A stretch of 64,000 nt of DNA from Augochlora pura (GCF_028453695.1 NC_135775.1:14666545-14730544); one strand, 5' to 3'. Positions 47,661 to 61,032 are shown, counted from the first letter of the stretch. Numbers and translations: made by a program. The notes: a model not told the origin generated them from the letters alone.

Positions 47661-49827
47661 ATGGTATTGTCTCAACGCGGACGCGTTGCAGCTGCAGTCT
47701 AGACAATGCACTGAAAAACAATTGATAGACTGTCGACAGGGAGACAGTTTTTGATAATAAGATCCGATCCGATTAGTAACCCTTATGTTTGCAAGTTAAA
47801 GGACGGGACAGTTGGCAACAAACTCTCGGATCTAGTGCGTCTTGCGCGGACGACGCGGCGCGGCGCGGCGCGGCGAAGGTTAACAAAGCTCGTTCTTTTG
47901 TTTCCGCTCTAATGGTATTCTGGATTGGCATAATCACCCTCGATTCCGGTTCTCGGAGAATAATCTGCGAATGCGGGAACCCGCATAAATATCCGCGATT
48001 CTAGCAATTATTGTCGAAGATTAGCCACTCGATAGTATACGCGTGTTCTCGATGCGCGATCGGAATTGCAGAACTCGTTTCTCCCGTGCGACTGTTTCAG
48101 ACATCGTCGCTCTGCCCGACTCCGCCCGAAGGAGATCGCGGCGTTCTCTGCGGTTTCGAGCGCGGTCTGGTTAAATAGAACGCGACACCTGCGACGAGAG
48201 TCGGAAGAGAGTCTGAGGAGAGCTGCGCAGGAAGCCGCTAGGTGCGAGGAGGACTCTGAAGAGAACTCGGAAAAGGACTCGAAAGAGGAGCGCTTACACC
48301 GTGTTTTCACAGAGCCATACGTCACGGCGAATCTCCCTCACGGAATTCCATTTTAAACAGCCGAATCCATTCCCACGCAGCCTGTCCAATAAATCCCGGG
48401 CCGAAAACAAAAAGCGACTTCCTGCAGCCCCCCTCGAGTCCTATTTTAAGACGTCAAGTGTCATCCCCGGGGAGCACGGCTTCTCGAGGCTCGGGGCTGG
48501 GGGCGAAGGAGCAGAGAGAAGTCGCGAGGCGGCTTCGTTTGAGAACCACTGCCGGGTTCAGATAACTTCGAAGCCACCGTGATAATGCGTGACAATTCGA
48601 ATTTACTTGCAATTACCCATGGCCGGATGATCACGTGATGCCACGGCAAGACGATTAAGCCCTCTGCCTCTGCCCCCATGCCTCCGCCCCGCGGTCGGAA
48701 CTCATTCTCTGCGCACGACGCACGCAGGGCGCGGACGAACACAGGCGTACACACGCTCGGGGTCCGTTCCTCGAACGGTGTGCCGCGTATCGACCGTAAC
48801 TAGTTGACTCGATTCATCGTTTCCTTTTTTTCTACCTTTCATTCCTTGCTCTAGGCCCCCCGGACGTGCCCCTCTCACGTGTCAGCCGCCGCGCCGCGCC
48901 GCGCCGCGCCGCACCGCGTTTCGTCATTTCATCGGCCGCGATCTGTGACGAAAGTAGTCGCTGCACTCTCGACACGCTCTCCTCCGTCCCTTTCTCCCGG
49001 CTATCTCTGTTGTTTGACGGATCATTTGTTTTTTCGACGGCGGACGGCGGACGGAGCAATTTTTCCGCGTTTCCGGACGCGGGCCGGGCCCGGGGCGAAT
49101 ATTGCCAATTTCGAAGCGGGCCGACGCGAACCGCCCACAACACCCCCAACGACCACCTCGCGCGAACGCTACGCGCGCCGCGTTCTGCGTCTAATTAATG
49201 AAAGAGGCGCCGAGCGGACCACCGCCGGCCGTGTAACGCGATTTACACCGTTTCCCGAACGAGCCCGTGTCTGCCCGCCTCCTCCGAGCCGCCTGCGTTC
49301 CGTCCGCCGACTTTATTCTCGTTTTATCCCCGAACGACTCCCTTCCGCTTCCGCCGCAACGAAAAAGCGCGGGGTCTGTCGCGTGTCCGATTTTTTCGAG
49401 AATGGTTTACCGGCGGGCCAGGTGTGGCACCCTTCTTACGCGTCGCATACGCGCACTGCTATTTATAGCCGGAGGGAAAAGAGAGACATCAATTTCACGC
49501 AGAACTTGTAACGAGTTTCCGCAGAGAGATGCTATTGGAAAATGGGTTGTCAAACAAAGCACTTTTGAATATTCTTCCGTTTTCCTTTTTGACCAGGTTG
49601 CTGTTTGTGACCAGTATACTTCCCATGGAGAAGTGGAAATACTCTGCGTTGCAACGAGTTTATTTTACTGAAATTATATTTGGGAATTTTAAGATGTTTT
49701 GAATACGTTGAGGTTAAAATGGCATAAATAATTATTATTTCAAATACACAGTTATCAATTTTCAAAGAGGCTGCAACACCTATAACTGGTTAAAGATCGG
49801 ATAAGGCTCGGCTATACTGTACGACCA
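47661..49827. other. CpG-rich island, no gene recognised
   Basis: 47780-49520 is strongly GC/CpG-rich, with CGGCG repeats near 47857-47876 and GCCGC repeats near 48889-48914. Long frames such as 48879-49511 overlap others in different phases and are Arg/Ser/Pro-rich. I saw no domain or convincing exon boundary. Confidence 0.4.
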
Positions 49828-50300
49828 ATAACACTAAACCTACCAAGACGGTCAAAATGACCGGTCTGAAATTTTTTTATTAGAAAGTTGTTGAAACCAT
49901 TAGGCCGAGTCGTAAATAATTTCCGATGCAGCTAGGTAGAATCTATTGCGCCTATCTACCCAGTATAAGTCACAGGACAAACAAGTTTTTGCTTTCACTA
50001 CGTAAAAAAGGGTTCGAGAAATAAAATAAAAAAAAAAACAAAAACAATAAATGAAGAAAGAAACAAAATAAATGTCTGAAGGAAAGATGAAAGTTATTTA
50101 TGACTTGATCTGACGTAAAGACTCTTCTATAGGAAATGATTCAATAAATCTCTTAATTGAAGCCCATATATAAAAGGTTATGAAGAGTTTATATAAATTC
50201 AGTGTTACCATCGTCGCAAAGTAATATAAGTCAGCCACGTTTATGACCCTGATGGTTTAATGTAAACCCCTTGCACTAAAGGTTAATTTTGTATTAAAAC
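49828..50300. mobile_element. Degraded MITE, CACTAAACCTACC family
   Basis: The left end reads ATAACACTAAACCTACCAAGA, matching the ends of the element at 11981-12205. The internal GGAAATGATTCAATAAATCT block and a following TCATCG/CATCGTCG region are also shared. The right end is not certain; TTAA near 50281 is a possible limit. An A-rich expansion at 50025-50060 has lengthened it. Confidence 0.5.
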
Positions 50301-51083
50301 AATAACATTAATTAAATTTTATTTTCATGAATTTAATACATAGAAAATTGCTACCTGAAAAATATTGTCATTCCAAGATCCCAATTCTCCGTTCGTTGAT
50401 AATTTCATACTTAATTTGATATTATTAATACTTTATCATATTAACATTACATATTTTAATTTTTATTTTGAATAACGAATTTTTAATCCTAAAATGACTA
50501 AAGTATAACATTATTAAAGTAATACGAACAATTACCTCTATAATTAAACTATTAACTAGTTCACTTCCACCATTAAACACTTTATATTTTATCGATGAAT
50601 TATGAAATCTAATTTTTTGTATATTAAAATAAGGTTATAATCTGTGTGGAAAACAATAAACCAAACTAGATTTGATACTTCGAAAACTAAAATAAATCGA
50701 AACATATTCTCGTCCAGTTAGAAAAAAATTAAGGCCCAATAAGTGGCAAGGGATCAGGATAAATAGTCGATCGAGACCCGCAAAGCTGCCTCGCTTAAAG
50801 AACACAAGGTAGAAATATAGATGATAATATCGCAGAGGAATAAAAGATAATTTTATATCTATTTATTAGTTAATCACAAGAGAATCATCTAGGCCGGGTG
50901 AGTGGCACACAGAGTCGAAAAATGTAGTCGCGTGGCAGTTTTGGCATGGGCCCCGGTCGCGTCCGGGATTCTGGGACTTAATGTACCGGGTGAACAAGTG
51001 GCAACGAGAAGAAAAGGAAGAAGAAGTGGCGCGGCGGCGGCTGCAGGTTCGGTAGCCACGTAAACGGGACGTAGAAAGGCCAC

Positions 51084-51086
<3 letters not shown>

Positions 51087-51140
<54 letters not shown>

Positions 51141-51163
51141 GAGGGAGAGAGGGAGAGAGAGAA
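51087..51163. repeat. (GA)n microsatellite
   Basis: About 77 bases, 41 of them uninterrupted GA. Confidence 0.95.
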
Positions 51164-52577
51164 GGAACGAGGGCGAAACGGAGGAAAGAGAATAAATAAG
51201 AAGTGGTGCTCGCAGAGGCTGCCGATCGTAAATCTGTGGCCGGACCTCATCACCGACCGAATATTCTTTCTCCCCTCTCGACGCGGTCTCTTCCCCTGCG
51301 TGCATATGCATACCGCTCTGCTCCGATCATTCTCTCGTTTCTCCCTTGTTTAACTGCCTATTTCGTTTTGTGACTGTCCTTCAACCCCTGCTTTCCTTCC
51401 CTTTTTTCAGCTGTTTGTCCTGTCTCGATTTCCTTGCCACGGAGTCCCGAGTACTCTGTTCCTTTGCGGACCGCGCTCTCGCTTCTTCGGACAACAATAA
51501 CACCCCGCTCGTGCCTCCAAGCCGTTCGATTTGTGAACGAATACAGTTGCCTGTTCGAAAGACAACAGTATCCGATCGACTAACCCGTTTCACTTCACGC
51601 TGTCTTAACATGCGACTAACAGAACTATTTACACAGATTTGAAGATCAGTTTTCTCCTTAATCTATTATAACTTCTTCATTTTACTAAGATTCGCGAAAC
51701 TTTGCTTCGCAATTCTAATTTAACTTGATAAAATACATTAATTTTATGACATTTTTTAAGCTGCGGCGTGGCAACCAAAGTGAAAGGACGATAACCGCGA
51801 CGTACCTATTTTAATTCGAAACTATTTTAACACTTTCTCTGCCACGCGAACTTCCTTGCACTTTTCATTAAAAAGTATTTTATTTAATTAAATTATAATT
51901 GTAACGTCAAACAAAATAACATGGAAGATATAAGAGGTTTGGTGAAAGTTAATGTTCAAATTTGAACATTTCGTGTATGTATATGGGTGACGCTACAGTT
52001 AAAGTGTTAATTCGAAATCCGAACCTTTTTTCTGACCTACAGTAGTATTTCAATTTTATATAATTTAACGCAACAACAATCACAATTTTTAACAGTTTCT
52101 TGACACTCGAACGGCTAACCTTCTTAACAGACATATGGCTAAGACTATAATAACATACGTGTAAATTTAAATAAACTATCAGAAGGTATTACATAATTAG
52201 GTACGAAGTGCATGCTTTAATCTATAATTTTATTGTAAAAATTTTATATAATTTGATTATTATAATTTTATTGTTCAGAGTTAGTCAAATTGCAATATTT
52301 ATTTATACTCTAGGTCCGAATGAACCAGTGCATCGCCTTCCGACTGTTAAATGTAAACAAACTAGAATTGCTGCGATTATTTTGGAACGTGGTATAGAAA
52401 TTTTTTGCTGCGTCGGGTTGGTACTGATTAAATGTACGCCTATTTCGTCGGTTCCCGCAGCGAAAAAATTCTTCGAAGTAACATATTCTTTCATCTTTCC
52501 CTCTCGTCTCTCTTTCTCCGTTTCTCTGCAAGATCGGTTCCTCTCTTGCTGCTCTTTCTCTCTCGCTGGCCCCCCAC

Positions 52578-52602
52578 TTTCTCTTTCTCTCTCTCTCTCA
52601 CT
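52578..52602. repeat. (CT)n microsatellite
   Basis: Short CT run in a pyrimidine-rich stretch. Confidence 0.9.
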
Positions 52603-52782
52603 CATCCTGTGGACGGTAGCCGCGCGCAGGAACCTTTATCTGCTTTTTTGCCGGGCCGCGACTAACGAAAACGGACCCCTGCGGCCCCCGGTAGCCGATT
52701 CCCTCGGAAATTGAGTAGCTATAAAATTAATTATCCGTCGTACTTTATCGCCCGACCGTGGTTGGCTTGCACGTCGACGTGT

Positions 52783-52826
52783 CCCCCCCCCCCCCCCCCT
52801 CTCTCTATCTCTCTCCCTCTCTCTCA
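52783..52826. repeat. 17-base poly-C followed by (CT)n
   Basis: Seventeen C residues at 52783-52799 run straight into a CT repeat. Confidence 0.95.
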
Positions 52827-53737
52827 TCCCCCTCCGACCCCCGATGGCCCCGGAAAGGCTTAACCGTTCAGAGAAGCAGGAAACACCGATCCAGCGAGGC
52901 GCAGCCGTTGATCTCGTAATCTTTTTCGGGAATCGATCCCCGATAAGTTTCGTCGAGCGCTCGATCGAACCCTCCCCGACGATAGCGTATCATCGTTTCA
53001 ACCGAGGGGAGACGACGGACGTCGATGATCCTTTTTTCTTCACGACGAACAATCGGCCGACGACGACGACGAGAAGATCGATTTCTATCGGCGGGTCACG
53101 GTCGATTTTCTTCGATTGACGCGGGTGGGACGCGCTCGAGCTGTGAGAATCGTCGAGGCGACGAAATCCTGGTTGGAAGTTAGTAAACTTCGGCCGGTGG
53201 GTAAAAGGAACGGAGCAAAAAGCCGGTAAATTTTCGGGCGATAGAGTAGAATTTCGGATCGGTCCGGAACGATTCGTCGGCGTTCTCCTTCGGGGACGGT
53301 GCCGCCAGGAAACGGATTAAAAAAGGAGTCCACCGCGGTCCTCGTATCCTTGGCTAATGCAAAACGCGAGCGTCCCATTTGTAATCCCGATTTTTGTTCC
53401 GGGACGTTCGCGCGTATTTTAATAAATCTGCGCGTCGGCATTAAAAACTTTTACGATCCGGCCTTTTCCTCGGTCCGGCCGGCTCTCTCCCTCTCCCCAC
53501 CCCTTCGCCGCCGGGAGAGCCGCGCAACCGATATTTTGTATTCGAGAAAGACTAATTACAACTAGTTCCCGGTAATAATTAACGTAAACCCGCGGTCGTA
53601 AACTTAAATGGGCCAGAGCGGTTCCCTAATTAATTCCGCAGCGTCGTCGTCCCGAGCCGCGGAAAGGAGCTTCATTAAGGACTGGTGAATTTTAGCGTGA
53701 GCGAACGAGACTGACTCTCCGCTCCCCCCGCTCCTCG

Positions 53738-53828
53738 TTTCTTTCTCTCTCTTTCTCTCTTTCTCTCTTTCTCTCTCTCTCTCTTCTCTCTTCTCTCTCT
53801 CTTCTCTCTCTTCTCTCTCTTCTCTCTC
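53738..53828. repeat. TTTCTCTC/TTCTCTC pyrimidine minisatellite
   Basis: About 90 bases of uninterrupted pyrimidines in TTTCTCTC then TTCTCTC units. Confidence 0.95.
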
Positions 53829-54235
53829 ACGTTTGGCACGCTCGTATCCTGCGACAGGATCGAGAACGGATCCCGAAACGATTCAATTTCTCTTCTCCGA
53901 TCCACAGAGTCAATAAAAGTTAAATAACTCCCGTTCAGGATCGAATTGCCCCGGACACAGAGGGTTACGAGGGTTAAATTAAACGCAAAGTGGTCGTGCC
54001 CGCTGAATCATACGAGCTTTCTGCTTTTTCCTCTCTATCCGCGACCACCGCCGCCGAAAATCCCGGCTTCGCTCGCACGAAAATTTCCAATAACGGAGAT
54101 TCGAGCCGGCGAAACCTCCGGAAATATTTATTTATTCATTTAGCGAAACTAGATCGACTGTCGGATACCAAACCGCGCGATAGATCGGAGCGTAATAGCG
54201 TCTACAGAGGTATTTAAGCTAAATAAGCAGTGCTA

Positions 54236-54256
54236 GGGGGGGGGGGGGGGGGAGGG
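54236..54256. repeat. Poly-G tract
   Basis: Seventeen consecutive G residues (54236-54252), then AGGG. Confidence 0.95.
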
Positions 54257-54471
54257 TCAAACGCGACCCCTTAGATTCCTGATGCGATCGATCATACGAG
54301 ACCGCGCGGCATTCGTTGAATCGTTCGTTGAAAATTGATCGTACTAATTCCTAAGCTCATAAGCTCGTCAATTCTGGCCAATTAGAGGCTTCGCTTTATA
54401 CGAATTCAAGAGCATAAATAATTATATCGAAAAGTACAGTCTTCCTTTGATGGGATAAAACAATATGCATT

Positions 54472-54658
54472 TTAACCCGTTTAGTCGAACTCTTTTCACT
54501 GAAAATTTATCTAAGCAAAAAGTACTGAACCAAATTGATGTAATTTGGGAATTTATTTCAACTTTTGTTCCAACCTATAAATTTAACAATGTAAAAATTC
54601 TTTAGCGCAGCAATTTTCAGAGTCGCCTGAGAGAGATTACTCGAGCACAAGGGGTTAA
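54472..54658. mobile_element. TTAA MITE, TTAACCC-type ends
   Basis: The 187-bp segment begins TTAACCCGTTTAGTCGAA, and its right end complements to TTAACCCCTTGTGCTCGAG. The termini resemble but do not match the CCCTTTGCAYTCGG family, so it may be a diverged branch. Confidence 0.55.
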
Positions 54659-57600
54659 GAGAATTAACTTTTCCCGAATGAAGCCCGCAATGATGTATCG
54701 TTGCTCGACGTGGTAACTGTTAAAACAAGAAGAACGTAAATTTGTTCAGTTTATGTACAGAATAACTTTTAAACCTGCGTTGTAAAAGTATCATTTTATG
54801 GGAGATCCTGTTTGTTGTACAGCACTCTCTCCCGATAGTTCGTTTCTCAATACTTTAAACTTCCACAATCGCTTCTACTCTCGTGTTCATGTTACTAAAA
54901 TCGCGTCACGAAAATTTCTTTACAACGCGATTAACATTGCTGTTCCGTATGGATGAAATATTTGTTTTATATAAACTCAACGAAGGAAATAATGTAACAA
55001 ATTCGTTATGTCATTATAATTAATTAAACGAATCGCTAACCACTGTTCGAATTGTCCGAAGTTACGTTCCTGGTATTAGTGTAATTAACTGTTTGCTTTC
55101 CATGTTTTAATTTTACTGTATAGCGCAGGAAATCAAGTTTATATAAATATGATAGCTGCAAAATTTTTGACGCGTTGTGACAATTATTGTTGCAGGAACA
55201 AGTTACTTTTAATATTACGCACTGTGAAAACATATTCGAGTTCGTAAATGTATTTTATTATAGAAAGAAGTAGTTTGTAATGAGTATATTGCGGATTTTT
55301 ATATAAAATCAAATTTATCTGTATCAATTGCAAGCACTAGGAACTATATAACAAAATTCATTAGATCAAAAATAATGTATTTACAGTTTTTAATTATTTT
55401 AGTCTTTCTGCTCCTTTTAATTGTACCTATTCAATTTTACCATAATTCAATAGAATACGTAATCTAGTAATGAGTACGAGGCAATGATGTGTTGTTCGTC
55501 TGTTTCGCTATTTTTCAAACGAGTCATATCAAGAGAACAGAGTTCTGATATTAGAGGACCGGGTAATTAAAATTTTATTATATGTATTTATGATGTGATA
55601 AAAATTATTTTAACGTTAATTTAAGGTTTAAAGCCATAACGTAAAATATATATCAGTGAAGAATATATACGAACATTAAAAAATTCGAAATGACTTCAGC
55701 AAATTATTTCATAAACTTGTATGTATTTAAATCTATAGGAGAATGGATATTACAGAATTTTATATGGAAATATTTTGTTAGTACATCATTGGAAATATGT
55801 GAAAAATCGTTGAAAGTTTTAGATGAGTCGCAGTCCCATTGGGCCGGCCACATAACACTTGAATGCTGTGAATATCGGCTTATTAAAAAAAAAAAGCGTA
55901 GAATTAAAAACTGCACTTAAAAGTGATATATACATGTTAATAATGAGAGCTTTGATATAAATAAAATCCGGTAATCCATCACTTTTAATCAGTTCATTAT
56001 AAGTTTTTACAAGGTATAAATTAGTAATAACTTTACGTTTCTTCATCATCAGTTAAAAAATTGTTATAAAGTGCATAAATAACAGAAAAGCAGTTACGAA
56101 ATGTACAGAAATGCATTACACATTTTACAGTTGATAGTTTGCATTTTAAGCTTCAATAGGTTTTCAGTTCTAAAAGAAAGAATTTGTATTAACATACAAG
56201 TTGAAAAATGAGTTTCTAGCCACGAATCGTCGCATTACAAACTACTTTACACCTCTATAACAAAGCAAAACGTTCCCAAATGAAAAATACTTCCTGTTTC
56301 TCGCCATGAACGAATTTGGTCTTGAGCAAATTTATGCGGCGCCTCAAAGCACACAGAGAAGTACTCGCAATGTTGCTGATCGACAGCTGCGCGTATATTC
56401 CATTTAGAAATTCTAAAAGTTGCCCGTTGGCGCGAAGCCTCGATCGAATCGGTTTCAGGCAAGGCACGCTTCCTGCTCTTCGCTCCAAATAAATAAATAT
56501 CTCGTAAATCTGCATGGAAATGGATTCGCATTTGCAGCCGCATTCGCGCGTTGCCAATCGAGCAGCACCGATTTCCATCGATGAAATCATCGCGCGCGGT
56601 AACAGACATTGCGCAGCTATCGAGCCGCGATTACAGGGTCAAGTCACAGGAGTGAGCCGGCAGACGAAGGATCGCACGAAGGAAGCGGGACAGCGGGTAA
56701 CCCAATTCCGTGGAAACAGGAGCCAGGACGAGCGTCCTGTTTCGCGAGGAGTCGTCATCCCGAGACTCGAAGACACCGGTCGGTTATTTACGCTGGTCAG
56801 CAGAACCGCCGATGACGACCGTCTGCGATCCAGCGAGACAGTAAAGCAAAAGCCCCGAAACCGAGCGATGTATGTTTAAGTGTGGCCCTCGTTTCTATCT
56901 GGGGCCCCTCTATTTCTCATTTTCTCTCCCCGATGCTCTCTCTCTCTCTCCCACTCTCTCTCTCTCTCTCTTTGCTCTCCGACGCGGTCTCAGGGGATTC
57001 AGGCGAGAGGAGAGAGGGGCCCCTTGCTCACTTCCTAGGGATGCTGCCCCCGAAAGTCAGGTTCCCATGCCCTCTCGCTCGCCGTCCCTGTCCGACCCTT
57101 CTGGAACCGGATCGGTCTCTCTCTGGGCCACGAGGCCCAGTCTGCCACCTGTCCCTGCGCCACGCCGCGCCGCGTCTCGAAGGAGCAACGATGTCTTCCT
57201 ACATGTTCAACATGCATCGTGCTCTCGCTCCATTGTCTCTTGTTCCGGCTTCTTCTCCTCCTGCTTCGGTCGTCCGTACTCCGGGACCCGAGATCCTGCT
57301 TTTCTTTTTCTCTGCTTCTCGCGCCTCGCGTTATCACGACCCTTGTCCTGGGTCAGGGACAGCTCCCTTTCTCCGCTTCTTCCGATAATCTTCTCTCGCG
57401 GAGAATAAAGCGGAGGCTCGAAGTATTTTTGGCTATTCAACCCACTGCTACATCGTTTTTATCCATACCTCAAGGTTCTACGATTGTGGTAATTTAATAA
57501 TAATTGTTATAGTGTTTGTCTTGTCAATATGTTATAACGAGCACACGAGACAAAGATAGAAAGCAGAGAATTAGTAATAATGGTAGCAATAAAAGGAGAT

Positions 57601-58385
57601 CGAATTTATATCGAATTACTATATTTATTATATGAAAGAATGTAATAATAAAAAGAGAATTGCTGAAGAAGGTAAAGTAGTTTATATACAGAATTACTAA
57701 AAGAAGTAGGAGTTAAAATGTTTTAATTTGTACACTTGCTTCAGTATTAGCATGCGTGATATTTAGAAATACGTTTTCGAATTTTGTACACGTTACATTA
57801 CTTTTATTGTCACTTGTTGTTGGGCAATATTTGCATGTTGTTCTCTTGCTCGATTTCTGAGGTGTAAACTATCCACTTCATTGCATAGTTGTCATTCCAA
57901 GTTGGCTCAACTTCATGCTATATAACAAAGCTGTTTAGATTACTACTTACACATACAGATGATATACATATTATATGTGTAAGACATATAACTTACACAT
58001 AGATTGTGGATTGTTAAGAGTTGATCTAATATATCTACAGCATCTCCAGATTTGTTATTATTTATTATTCCTTTTTGGTACTTATAAAACTATCGTTGCT
58101 ACCTATCATTTCGATTCATATTTTCCTATAGCAATATCCTGTTACAATAAATTTTACCACAAATCATAAAGATGAACAGAAATTACCAAAAATTATATCA
58201 TATCCTTTAACTTGATAAATGCAAATGACAATTTCTATTTTACACTCGTGCAATTAATTTTACACAAAAGATATTCATGGAACTAAACCAAGTCAATAAA
58301 GATTCCGATAAGCTGGTAATTAAAAAGTTCCATAAACTTGATACACGATCTGGATCGTATTGACCCGAACCACCATAGGAGAGTT
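54659..58385. other. Non-coding region, no gene recognised
   Basis: AT-rich DNA to 56230, including a 76-codon frame at 55690-55920 of unknown nature. A GC-rich island follows at 56250-57420, with two overlapping plus frames (56872-57408, 56882-57388) across a CT repeat. AT-rich DNA continues from 57430. I recognised no exon. Confidence 0.4.
56935..56972. repeat. (CT)n microsatellite
   Basis: CT repeat with one CCA interruption. Confidence 0.95.
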
Positions 58386-58629
58386 AACAAGTCCAGCGCC
58401 GATAATTGATCAATAAAATTCTCGCAAAGCCAATGCAATGTAATTAATTAAATCGAAGCTAGAAAATAATAATTGATCATAGTGGATGACATTTGAATAC
58501 TTTTGCATTCGAAACATTCTAGCCTAATTTATCATGTTCGAACATATTGCAACGAGAATGAATTTACAAAATTGATCAAATATTAGTGTCATCGAGTGCC
58601 ACATTCATAGTTAATTATTGCTGGTGTTA
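58386..58629. mobile_element. TTAA MITE, TTAACAMGTYCAGCG family
   Basis: It begins TTAACAAGTCCAGCGCCGAT and aligns along its length with 17486-17704. The right end complements to GTAACACCAGCAATAATTAA, a decayed match to the left end. Confidence 0.55.
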
Positions 58630-58785
58630 CTATCACGTACCAGACTCGTCGAAATACATTTGAAAACGTTTGAATTCTTTGAACGGAATAATCACAAGCA
58701 GTGATTTTTCTTTACAATGATTTATTGTTAAGTGAATATCGACACGTGCTTCCTGAATAACGGTTACTTTCTGTTTGAAGAACAT

Positions 58786-58786
<1 letters not shown>

Positions 58787-58815
<29 letters not shown>
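58787..58815. repeat. (AG)n microsatellite
   Basis: About 14 AG units. Confidence 0.95.
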
Positions 58816-58817
<2 letters not shown>

Positions 58818-59339
58818 CCAATACCAGTAGGAATGTTTCGATAACTATACAACAGATACCATAGGGAACATCATCCTTATTTACATACATCGCAAATACC
58901 TTACTTGCCGATTTACATTATATTCAGTTCCTTGCTAACAGAGAAATTCAAAGCAAGACGTGCAACACAAATTAATAGTCGTTGCTGATTTTTCCAAGAT
59001 ACACGGGGTTAAAGTTCAGCGCCGCGGGAACAAAGCAGCGAATTAGTTGTTTGCACAACGATCGAACGTCTTCACGCAGCAACGCAGAGTTTCAAAGGGT
59101 CGAAGTTGGTTCGAACAGCGTATAACTAGTTGGCCGTGTAACCGGATAACAAAGTTGCGGAAAAATCGGGTCTGGCTCATTTTTCTTGAGCTTTGCTGCG
59201 CCGCGCTCGCTCACCCGATACCCCCTAGGGTTTCGCTTCTTGATCTTCGGATTCTTCAGCGCGACTTTAATTAAACTTCCTCGAAGATGTTGTTCATGAA
59301 GGCATTAAGTTGAAATTAAATTCCTCTTTTTCTTCGAAC
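58816..59339. other. Non-coding interval
   Basis: Mixed composition. A 75-codon plus frame at 59047-59274 is unfamiliar. Confidence 0.35.
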
Positions 59340-59399
59340 TCCTCTCTCTCTCTCCCACTCTCTCCCACTCTCTCTCACTCTCTCTCTCTCTCTCTCTCA

Positions 59400-59450
<51 letters not shown>

Positions 59451-59463
59451 TGTCTCTCCCTCT
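59340..59463. repeat. Long (CT)n microsatellite with CCA/CAC/CTG variants
   Basis: About 124 bases of CT repeats punctuated by CTCTCCCACT, CTCACT and CTGTCT units. It is the longest microsatellite in the window. Confidence 0.95.
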
Positions 59464-59939
59464 CGGACCTTCGTTCTTCGAATCTTTGCAGTTTTTATCC
59501 AGCCTCGGGCCCCGCTCTTCTACGATCTTGTAATTTTAGTTGTATTACAAGTTCGTCGCGGAGATCGTATTTTCGCGGGGATCATTGATTTCTAGTAGAA
59601 TTTTTATTAATTGACTTCCCTAACGAACCAAAGACAGTCGATGACATTATTACTATTATTCTTATAATTATTATTATTCATTTACGAAAGGGAGAATTCC
59701 TTTGTAAAGCCATACGAGAAGATTATACACTTCTCTGTCTAGACTCGTTGTTACAGAAAGAAAATATACTTAAACAGTTACTACTTATTTGAAAATAGTT
59801 TGATGTCTAATGGATGTTCGAGATGAGACAAAATGAAAACAGTTTAGTAATGGCGAACATTTCTTTTTTCATCCATGACACTTTACAATTTGTCCAGTAG
59901 GGTCATTCGCTAATTGTTATAGCGGTTTGAGTCAATATC
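59464..59939. other. AT-rich non-coding interval
   Basis: I see no feature beyond a short ATT-rich run near 59650-59675. Confidence 0.4.
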
Positions 59940-60737
59940 ACGTAGATGTTTCCTCACTAGTAGGCATCTGTACAGAAATCAGCGTGCGTTGCTGAGGAAG
60001 AAGGTTCATTAGGTGTTTCTTGTATAATCGTTTAGGAATACTTGTTTCGTACAAGTTCCTGGCTAGATCATTGGGATATTTTTCTAATTGTGTTTTGCAT
60101 CTGCCAGATAAGCGTTCGATTTCTTCTGGTACTTAATTCCTAGATCTTTGCATAGTTCGTCGTTACATATAACATACCAAAGTGTATTCAGGATGGTTCT
60201 GAGAATAATAGATTGTAACGCTTTTAATCTAACTATGTGGTTTTTGGCTGCCATACCCCACAATTCCATGCCGTATGTCCTGATCGGCTTGAATATTACT
60301 TTGTAGATTAGTAATTTGTTGTCTACACTAAATTGCGAGTTCTTAGTGTTAAGCTAGTGCATATCTCTTTTTTTATACGGATTTGATCGAGTTTGGCTCG
60401 TATGTGGTGCTTTCACGTGAATCTTGAATCTAAATGATATCCAAGTACTTAATTAATTTAGTTTGGGGAACGGTTACGTTGTTTAAGACGATAGGGGTGA
60501 TGAACGAACATGAACCATTGCTGACTTTAACCGCGAATAAGAGATCAAGTAGCGTATGGCAGGTTTCAAGATTGTGAAGATTGATCTTGAACATAAAGTG
60601 ATCATAATTATGGTTATTAAAAGCCATTGTATAACACATATATAATGTATATAATCGTAACAAAAATCGGTATTGAATAGTCTTGATCTGCTTATACTGA
60701 TAGTCTTGACACGGTGACCAGATGAGCGAGTAGTATT
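59940..60737 (-). pseudogene. Jockey-like LINE reverse transcriptase remnant, C-terminal part
   Basis: On the minus strand, in order, the reading frames give INLHNLETCHTLLDL, IVLNNVTVPQTKLIKYLDII and FTWKHHI. After a frameshift come NSQFSVDNKLLIYK, KPIRTYGMELWG and LRTILNTLWYV. After another shift come LEKYPNDLARNL and RLYKKHLMNL. These correspond to the 'KYLG..D..LTW..H', 'K..LY..ilkpiw.YG..lWG' and 'HpN.LA' blocks at the end of jockey-clade ORF2 reverse transcriptases. A full ORF2 would be several times longer; the endonuclease and catalytic core are absent. Stops and at least two frameshifts make it dead. Its upstream edge abuts MITE A. Confidence 0.9.
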
Positions 60738-60983
60738 ATAACCCTTTGCATTCGGTTGACGACTCCGATACGTCATTTAAAATTGTCTTATCACATTTAA
60801 AAATAATGTTAACACTATCAAATTTGTTTACATTTAAAAAATGTCAATAGTATAACAGTTGCATTAGTCACAAAATTCAACTTTTATATGTACAAAATGC
60901 ATTAGGTTGTATAAAATGAAAATATAGGTCCAAGAAACTATTTTGGACTTCGAGTTAAAATGGCTCCGAGTGCAAAGGGTTAA
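60738..60983. mobile_element. TTAA MITE, CCCTTTGCAYTCGG family, best-preserved copy
   Basis: The element is 246 bp. The left end is ATAACCCTTTGCATTCGG and the right end complements to TTAACCCTTTGCACTCGG, giving terminal inverted repeats with one change within the CCCTTTGCAYTCGG motif. It is exactly as long as the copy at 9146-9391. Confidence 0.8.
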
Positions 60984-61032
60984 ACCAGACCGAACGAGCG
61001 AAATGTTTAGGTATCTCATAGTTAAAACATTC

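Larger units (their letters stand above)
50301..54235. other. Non-coding region with several microsatellites
   Basis: AT-rich DNA at 50301-50880 and 51640-52300, with GC-richer patches at 50890-51610 and 52840-54200. Plus frames at 52208-52714 and 51346-51642 are hydrophobic or Ser-rich readings of T- and CT-rich DNA. No gene recognised. Confidence 0.4.

Noticed and set aside
48879..49511. 210-codon plus frame in a CpG-rich island
   Set aside because: It overlaps a 110-codon frame in another phase, is Arg/Ser/Pro-rich with no domain, and begins inside GCCGC repeats.
52208..52714. 168-codon frame with a hydrophobic N-terminus
   Set aside because: The hydrophobic stretch is a reading of T-rich DNA and the rest runs through CT repeats. 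No family resemblance.
56872..57408. Two overlapping plus frames of 178 and 168 codons
   Set aside because: Both are open over the same CT-rich DNA in different phases, so openness reflects composition. No motif was recognised.
59310..59588. Ser-Leu repeat protein frame
   Set aside because: It is encoded by the (CT)n microsatellite at 59340-59463 and is not evidence of a protein.
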